Shown here one piece after another: positions 6,864 through 9,713 of a DNA stretch of 9,713 bases. The notes under the pieces were generated by a model. The model did no database searches. It was not told where the DNA came from and worked only from the letters and a program-made list of their open reading frames with translations. Numbering within the stretch: position 1 is the stretch's first letter; every line of letters begins with the position of its first letter. Source of the stretch: Nitrososphaeraceae archaeon (GTDB lineage Archaea; Thermoproteota; Nitrososphaeria; Nitrososphaerales; Nitrososphaeraceae); assembly GCA_030038695.1 (NCBI GenBank), contig JASHSN010000569.1, positions 1 to 9,713 on the forward strand, read 5' to 3'. The position numbers and the translations under genes were made by a program.

Positions 6864-7010
6864 ATGTTTGGAAAAGCAAAGTGCAAACTATGCGGTATTG
6901 AGGTTAGATTTGCATTGAGACATTTAAAACAAAAACATACTGATTTATTGAACGATAAAGATGTGACTAAGCTCAATATGTCTAGAGTTATGCAAAAATT
7001 TTTTGATTAG
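6864..7010 (+). CDS. C2H2 zinc-finger microprotein
   Basis: 48 residues from ATG 6864. Residues 7-25 (CKLCGIEVRFALRHLKQKH) give C-x2-C-x9-H-x4-H, a close variant of the classical C2H2 finger. A basic, helical tail ending SRVMQKFFD follows. One zinc-bound finger with a positively charged helix suggests a nucleic-acid or protein-binding role; single-finger proteins of this size are known as abundant but poorly characterised archaeal proteins. A weak TATA-like TTTATGTAA lies at 6832-6840, about 28 bases upstream, so the transcript would be nearly leaderless. The gene is monocistronic as far as can be seen. Too short for default ORF filters, so likely missing from many annotations. Confidence 0.68.
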   Translation: MFGKAKCKLCGIEVRFALRHLKQKHTDLLNDKDVTKLNMSRVMQKFFD

Positions 7011-7034
7011 AAACTTTCATTTCGCTCGCTGACG

Positions 7035-7166
7035 ATGACAGATATATTATTTGTGGCACTAAGCTTGGTAGAGGACACCTCTAATCTCGTTAGAAGAGGC
7101 TTCCACTACTACCAGAACGGCTGGTCCATTTTATTTCTTATAAAAGAGTTGTTTGCCAATCATTAG
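7035..7166 (+). CDS. Possible 43-residue protein
   Basis: The ATG frame reads MTDILFVALSLVEDTSNLVR, then RGFHYYQNGWSILFLIKELF. The first half could be an amphipathic helix and the RRGFHYYQNGWS segment looks like conserved protein sequence. No promoter or Shine-Dalgarno is evident and the family is not recognised. May be a fragment. Confidence 0.28.
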   Translation: MTDILFVALSLVEDTSNLVRRGFHYYQNGWSILFLIKELFANH

Positions 7167-7204
7167 AAACATATGCAAAATGCTGATGATATTGAACAGG
7201 AATC

Positions 7205-7381
7205 ATGTCCATTTGCAGAAATCGCAAACCTATATTGATTGTCAAGTGTTTTGCATATCGTTTGCTAAAAAACGGTGGCGACCAGTTCTCGTCATCTAAG
7301 CTTCACCGTTTCAAAAATAGCAACAAAGTAGACCTCGATAAGTCTCATGTAGCTGCAGCAGCTGAATTTACATATATATAG
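7205..7381 (+). CDS. Possible 58-residue protein or remnant
   Basis: The ATG frame reads MSICRNRKPILIVKCFAYRL, then LKNGGDQFSSSKLHRFKNSN, then KVDLDKSHVAAAAEFTYI. It overlaps another short frame starting at about 7172 (MQNADDIEQESCPFAEIANL), so the true gene may combine both by a frameshift. It contains the 8-bp inverted repeat at 7270-7311. Function unknown; it runs towards, and ends 24 bases before, the minus-strand gene at 7406. Confidence 0.27.
   Translation: MSICRNRKPILIVKCFAYRLLKNGGDQFSSSKLHRFKNSNKVDLDKSHVAAAAEFTYI
7270..7311. repeat. 8-bp inverted repeat with 26-base loop
   Basis: AAACGGTG at 7270-7277 pairs perfectly with CACCGTTT at 7304-7311. The loop is long and there is no T-run after it, so it is not a convincing terminator; it might be chance. 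Confidence 0.35.
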
Positions 7382-7405
7382 TATATGAACAACCTATCAT
7401 TACCT

Positions 7406-7646
7406 TCATTCTTCGCTTATATTATTCCACCAAGAACGGTATGGTTTGGCATTCTTACCAATCTCCTCGTTTAATCCAAACTCGATGGAAAAAAATATTC
7501 TCCATTGCATCTAGTCCGCCGTCTGCATACAACTCTCCGCAAATCTGTTCTGCTCTCTTCCTTTTTGCTTCAAAATCTGGACCATTTGGATTTTGTATGC
7601 AGTAGATAAGAATGTCGTACGGTTCTTCTTGTAAATATGCATCCAT
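7406..7646 (-). pseudogene. Unknown 79-residue protein gene split by one base in an A7/T7 run
   Basis: The written frame (7455-7646) reads MDAYLQEEPYDILIYCIQNP, then NGPDFEAKRKRAEQICGELY, then ADGGLDAMENIF, and ends in an implausible tail (FHRVWIKRGDW). Removing one T from the seven-T run (7489-7495) joins the frame to SIEFGLNEEIGKNAKPYRSW, then WNNISEE, with a natural TGA at 7406-7408. The restored protein of about 79 residues is acidic, helical and far more protein-like at its C-terminus. I believe it is a small archaeal family of unknown function, but I cannot name it. A single homopolymer indel in an otherwise perfect frame is as likely a sequencing error, or transcriptional slippage, as a true mutation. 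If the sequence is correct, a 63-residue product is made. Confidence 0.6.
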
Positions 7647-7753
7647 TTACATTTACATTACATGTCCTACATAGGCATGCACGAATCCCGTCTCAGTATA
7701 AGTCATTGGGACTGTTAGTTGAGTACGTTGGAATTTATTCCTGTGCCATCATT

Positions 7754-7876
7754 ATGAGATTAGCTTCAACACCTCAAGAAGAAGAACCTAATGTGGACCA
7801 CGTCACGATTTCCTGCAACATCTGCTTTGATATTCACGATCCAGTCCTGGGCATTTCTACTCTATGTGTCGGTTGA
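7754..7876 (+). CDS. Possible 40-residue CxxC protein
   Basis: From ATG 7754 the product reads MRLASTPQEEEPNVDHVTIS, then CNICFDIHDPVLGISTLCVG. It has one CxxC knuckle and a third Cys three residues from the end; a second complete knuckle would make a zinc ribbon, so the 3' end may be truncated by mutation. The longer frame from 7637 overlaps the opposite-strand gene and adds unlikely sequence, so I reject that start. Confidence 0.3.
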   Translation: MRLASTPQEEEPNVDHVTISCNICFDIHDPVLGISTLCVG

Positions 7877-7878
7877 AA

Positions 7879-7888
7879 AATTATAAAT
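7879..7888 (+). promoter_or_regulatory. TATA-like box for the zinc-ribbon gene
   Basis: AATTATAAAT is centred about 27 bases before ATG 7911 and about 37 before GTG 7921. It predicts a transcript starting near 7910. Confidence 0.5.
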
Positions 7889-7920
7889 CTATTCCTTTAC
7901 AGTCAAAGAGATGAGTAAGC

Positions 7921-8049
7921 GTGTCATCGAACGACTTGGAAAAGATAACAAAACATGAAGAAGGCATTGGTAAAAAGTGTGCAAAATGTGGCTCGTTCAA
8001 TAAGCTAGCTTTCAAATACTGTGGTTCATGCGGCAATAAGATACGATAG
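7921..8049 (+). CDS. Zinc-ribbon microprotein (two CxxC knuckles)
   Basis: 42 residues. The C-terminal half, KKCAKCGSFNKLAFKYCGSC, then GNKIR, holds Cys20-x2-Cys23-x10-Cys34-x2-Cys37, the classic zinc-ribbon spacing found in many archaeal regulators and RNA-polymerase or ribosome-associated proteins. A short acidic helix (SSNDLEKITKHEEGIG) precedes it. The start is unsettled: GTG 7921 is the only start in the open frame. The TATA box, however, points to ATG 7911, which is in another frame and would need a one-base shift near 7920 to give MSK-VSSNDLEK. The stop lies 11 bases from the convergent minus-strand gene's stop, so the two share a terminator region. Function is unknown beyond probable zinc binding. 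Confidence 0.65.
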   Translation: MSSNDLEKITKHEEGIGKKCAKCGSFNKLAFKYCGSCGNKIR

Positions 8050-8060
8050 GAGTAGATTTC

Positions 8061-8489
8061 CTAGTACGTATAGTCAGGGTTCCTTAGAGGACAGTCATCT
8101 GTATGGACATGGGATGACCCTCTAGCTGTTATATTTCCAGTATAATCACCCGCTACTTCTAATACATCAGAAGAATCAGATATTTCTTTGAGTATCTCCA
8201 AGCTTAATTTGTGATTTGTTACATAATGAGTCCCATTTTCGTAGACTGCCGGTACCATCCCCGTTTTTTCAAAAATATTTTTTCTTGCTGCTTCAGAATC
8301 TACATTTGGTTTTGTGAAGACTTCAACCATATATATAGGTGGAGTGTTAGGATTTTTTTGCGAACGTCTAAGCAAATCATGAATTAAAGATGGATCTGAT
8401 TTTGGAAACGAAGTGCGGTACAATGTCTCTAGCCCTGCATACACTCTTTGGATTTCTTTAATTTCTTGAGATGCAGACACATATATCAC
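8061..8489 (-). CDS. Conserved-looking archaeal protein of unknown function
   Basis: 142 residues from GTG 8489: MIYVSASQEIKEIQRVYAGL, LETLYRTSFPKSDPSLIHDL, then IYMVEVFTKPNVDSEAARKN, KTGMVPAVYENGTHYVTNHK, LSLEILKEISDSSDVLEVAG, and a polar tail with HVHTDDCP. It looks like a single alpha/beta domain with no signal peptide or membrane segment. I think it resembles hypothetical proteins of ammonia-oxidising archaea but cannot name a family. The upstream signals disagree with this start. A strong GAGGAGG (8514-8520) and a TATA-like box (8538-8547) point to ATG 8508, whose frame (MVMVTPGD) joins this one only if a base is lost near 8485. Either the start is GTG with no Shine-Dalgarno, or the sequence carries a one-base indel. 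Confidence 0.75.
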   Translation of the reverse strand: MIYVSASQEIKEIQRVYAGLETLYRTSFPKSDPSLIHDLLRRSQKNPNTPPIYMVEVFTKPNVDSEAARKNIFEKTGMVPAVYENGTHYVTNHKLSLEILKEISDSSDVLEVAGDYTGNITARGSSHVHTDDCPLRNPDYTY

Positions 8490-8513
8490 CTGGAGTCACC
8501 ATCACCATAACAT

Positions 8514-8520
8514 CCTCCTC
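8514..8520 (-). promoter_or_regulatory. Strong Shine-Dalgarno upstream of the 8061-8489 gene
   Basis: The minus strand reads GAGGAGG five bases before ATG 8508. It is too far from GTG 8489 to serve it, so it argues that the annotated start is affected by a frameshift. Confidence 0.55.
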
Positions 8521-8537
8521 ATGTATACAAACATCCA

Positions 8538-8547
8538 TACTTAATAA
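8538..8547 (-). promoter_or_regulatory. TATA-like box for the 8061-8489 gene
   Basis: The minus strand reads CTTATTAAGT, about 36 bases before ATG 8508 and 55 before GTG 8489. Spacing favours the former. Confidence 0.4.
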
Positions 8548-8633
8548 GTTTCACCTCGCTGTCCTGCTATTACGCGCTACAAACTATCACTTTGATTTAG
8601 ATAAAATTTGCGCCGGGTATTCTAAGATGTGGC

Positions 8634-8864
8634 CTACTTTATTCTATATGTAACAAATTTCACTACATGTTCTACCTTTGGTTTCGCTTTCCGATGATAA
8701 TATTGCCTATATGTAATCAGGTCTTGCTCCCGCTCTATTCTTTCAATCTTAAAGTGGCATGAATAACAATAGCGACATCTATCACATACATGGGGGGTTC
8801 GCTTATTACAGTCTACACATTCACCATACATAGGGTTGATGTATGATGTTATATATTCATGCAT
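8634..8864 (-). CDS. Six-cysteine zinc-finger-like small protein
   Basis: 76 residues. The N-terminal half has YGECVDCNKRTPHVCDRCRY, then CYSCHFKIE: Cys16, 19, 27, 30, 33 and 36 (plus His25 and His37), i.e. a series of CxxC knuckles able to bind one or two zinc ions. A highly basic, Tyr-rich C-terminus follows (YRQYYHRKAKPKVEHVV), suggesting nucleic-acid contact. Start choice is ATG 8864; Met12 (PMYGEC) is an alternative just before the first knuckle. A weak TATA-like GTTTATCTAG sits about 32 bases upstream, with no Shine-Dalgarno, so the mRNA may be leaderless. It is tandem with the 8061-8489 gene on the same strand but separated by about 125 bases with that gene's own promoter. No named family recognised. 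Confidence 0.7.
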   Translation of the reverse strand: MHEYITSYINPMYGECVDCNKRTPHVCDRCRYCYSCHFKIERIEREQDLITYRQYYHRKAKPKVEHVVKFVTYRIK

Positions 8865-8916
8865 ATCGTGTAATTCAATTGTTCAAATTACTAGATAAAC
8901 AAGAGAATACGCAAAA

Positions 8917-8940
8917 GGGAGGGGGAGGGAAGCAGCCCTC
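8917..8940. repeat. G-rich run with hairpin
   Basis: GGGAGGGGGAGGG (8917-8929) is exceptional in this AT-rich DNA. Its last five bases GAGGG (8925-8929) pair with CCCTC (8936-8940) across a six-base loop. It sits about 50-75 bases upstream of the six-Cys gene. A three- or four-tract G-quadruplex is conceivable on the plus strand. Confidence 0.5.
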
Positions 8941-9071
8941 AAAGACACCCACTAGCCAGTCTAACACGTTACCCTTTTTGCCTAAACACGGCATATTATG
9001 TCAGTACAAACCATAGAATGGATATTTGAGCTTCCATAATCTAGTCTTTATCCTGCTGTTCAATAATTCGT

Positions 9072-9087
9072 TTATCACTTAGTGAAT
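9072..9087. repeat. 16-bp direct repeat, copy 2
   Basis: Identical to 921-936, same orientation, 8.15 kb away. It lies inside the remnant at 9041-9281, again reading Ser-Leu-Ser-Asp on the minus strand. Confidence 0.5.
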
Positions 9088-9182
9088 CTGCAGATGACTT
9101 GGCAATGAGTTAGTCACTCTAGGTGCCCTTAATATAAACAAGCATCTGATGACTGGAACTTTCATATTCACTCCTTGTCCTA

Positions 9183-9228
9183 TTCTGTCGCATAAACTCC
9201 AAGCATCTTTTTCTGTCACCTAAACTCC
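9183..9228. repeat. Two-copy imperfect tandem repeat, period 28
   Basis: TTCTGTCGCATAAACTCC (9183-9200) recurs as TTCTGTCACCTAAACTCC (9211-9228), 16 of 18 identical. Only two copies, so this is not a CRISPR array. It overlaps the decayed gene. Confidence 0.45.
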
Positions 9229-9281
9229 GAGAATCACATCCGTGTTGTCTCGATGTAATAGTACAACTAATCACGGGTCAT

Positions 9282-9654
9282 AAACGAGAGGATGTTGTGA
9301 GCGTCTGCCTCCTCTTGGGAAGTAGGTCTGATGTGAGGCAGGTAGTTTGTCTATCTCTATGAGTTTAAGTTTAAAAGGATTATGAGTCTGGTTTCATAAG
9401 AGGGGCCATCGTAATACTAGAACCGAAACAACATGATGGAGAGTGCTAGAGAGTCTGGATTCTAGACCGATAGTTTTATCCGAGTTAGAAAGAGCATCTC
9501 CATTCTACTCCACCTGACTATAATAAAATCAGTTCTAACGGAGGACGAGCACTTTCGATGTACGGATATTCTACTACTATATTATTAGTAACTGAGGTGA
9601 AGCATTGCAGATAAAGTAGGCGGACATATGGAGGAGGATAGAGTAAGGTAAGTA
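9282..9654. other. Stretch with no supported gene
   Basis: Short open plus-strand pieces (for example one reading SLDSRPIVLSELERASPFYS around 9450-9510, and IKSVLTEDEHFRCTDILLLY around 9520-9580) have protein-like character and could be remnants of one gene, but lack starts, and I cannot connect them to a family. No RNA gene or repeat recognised. Confidence 0.35.
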
Positions 9655-9713
9655 ATGGTAAAGGCGCACAGATGTAAGGAGTGCCAACAGACATTTCTTA
9701 GCTGGAAAGAGTT
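9655..9713 (+). CDS. Start of a CxxC (probable C2H2) zinc-finger protein, cut by window edge
   Basis: The ATG at 9655 opens MVKAHRCKECQQTFLSWKE and runs off the window. C-x2-C followed by a Phe four residues after the second Cys (CKECQQTF) is the hallmark first half of a C2H2 finger; the two His residues would lie beyond the edge. The upstream DNA is purine-rich (GGAGGAGGATAGAG at about 9630-9643), but that Shine-Dalgarno-like stretch is somewhat far from the ATG. Partial gene, function unknown. Confidence 0.5.
   Translation, partial: MVKAHRCKECQQTFLSWKE

Larger units (their letters stand above)
9041..9281 (-). pseudogene. Decayed gene for an unknown protein of about 80 residues
   Basis: The minus strand from ATG 9281 gives MTRD, then (shifted frame) LVVLLHRDNTDVILGV, a stop, VTEKDAWSLCDRIGQGVNMK, VPVI. 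After another shift it reads QMLVYIKGT-stop-SD-stop-LIAKSSADSLSDKRIIEQQD, KD and a TAG at 9041-9043. The pieces join without overlap into an 80-codon product with a beta-strand start (LVVLLHRDNTDVIL) and a helical, charged end. Three internal stops and at least two shifts make it a true remnant if it was a gene. The family is not recognised; the opening is compatible with a nucleotide- or metal-binding alpha/beta fold, but that is weak inference. Confidence 0.4.

Noticed and set aside
7172..7240. Possible C/D-box small RNA (TGATGA near 7181)
   Set aside because: No CTGA D box at a suitable distance and no terminal stem.
7637..7753. 5' half of the 79-residue plus-strand ORF
   Set aside because: Implausible sequence (FTFTLHVLHRHARI) overlapping the start of the opposite gene; only the part from ATG 7754 is kept as a weak candidate.
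8471..8653. 60-residue plus-strand ORF
   Set aside because: Covers the promoter and start region of the minus-strand gene; Thr/Ser/Ile-rich product with no motif.
9183..9228. Possible CRISPR-like repeat
   Set aside because: Only two imperfect copies with a 10-base spacer; no leader or cas genes.

Overview
The window is AT-rich and gene-sparse. It is most likely chromosomal DNA from an ammonia-oxidising archaeon of the Nitrososphaeria (Thaumarchaeota), perhaps a soil Nitrososphaerales lineage. The evidence is an archaeal 20S proteasome beta subunit, single-gene transcription units with TATA-like boxes about 25-35 bases before the start, alternation between near-leaderless and GGAGG-led starts, and several tiny one-domain zinc proteins. 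The phylum is inferred from protein character, not from a database search.

Layout. At 19-456 (+) is a complete HIT-family hydrolase. From 457 to 4300 intact genes are rare. There is a broken unknown gene at 660-940 (-), a DJ-1/PfpI gene (isonitrile-hydratase-like) with one frameshift at 1206-1858 (-), two decayed unknown genes at 2183-2549 (-) and 2568-2935 (+), an intact DUF488/YeaO-like gene at 3044-3412 (-), and a badly eroded class II fumarase pseudogene at 3648-4215 (+). Intact psmB (proteasome beta) lies at 4315-4983 (+). A REC-only response regulator (5461-6030, -) follows on the other strand, with a small unknown ORF upstream of it.

From about 6.4 kb to the end the window is a field of short genes and gene fragments. 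At least four carry zinc-binding Cys/His patterns: a C2H2 microprotein at 6864-7010, a double-CxxC zinc ribbon at 7921-8049, a six-Cys protein at 8634-8864, and a CxxC ORF running off the right edge from 9655. Interleaved are a conserved-looking unknown gene at 8061-8489 (-), a 79-residue gene split by one base in an A7 run (7406-7646, -), and another decayed gene at 9041-9281 (-).

The genes do not form one pathway. They look like independent housekeeping and regulatory units set in DNA with many gene remnants. The most informative observations were made by joining adjacent frames: about six loci read as one protein only if a base is added or removed. Some, such as the fumarase with multiple stops and a deletion, are real decay. 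Others, in homopolymers inside otherwise clean frames, could be sequencing errors. I found no tRNA, rRNA, CRISPR array, transposase or integrase, and no convincing new multi-gene system.
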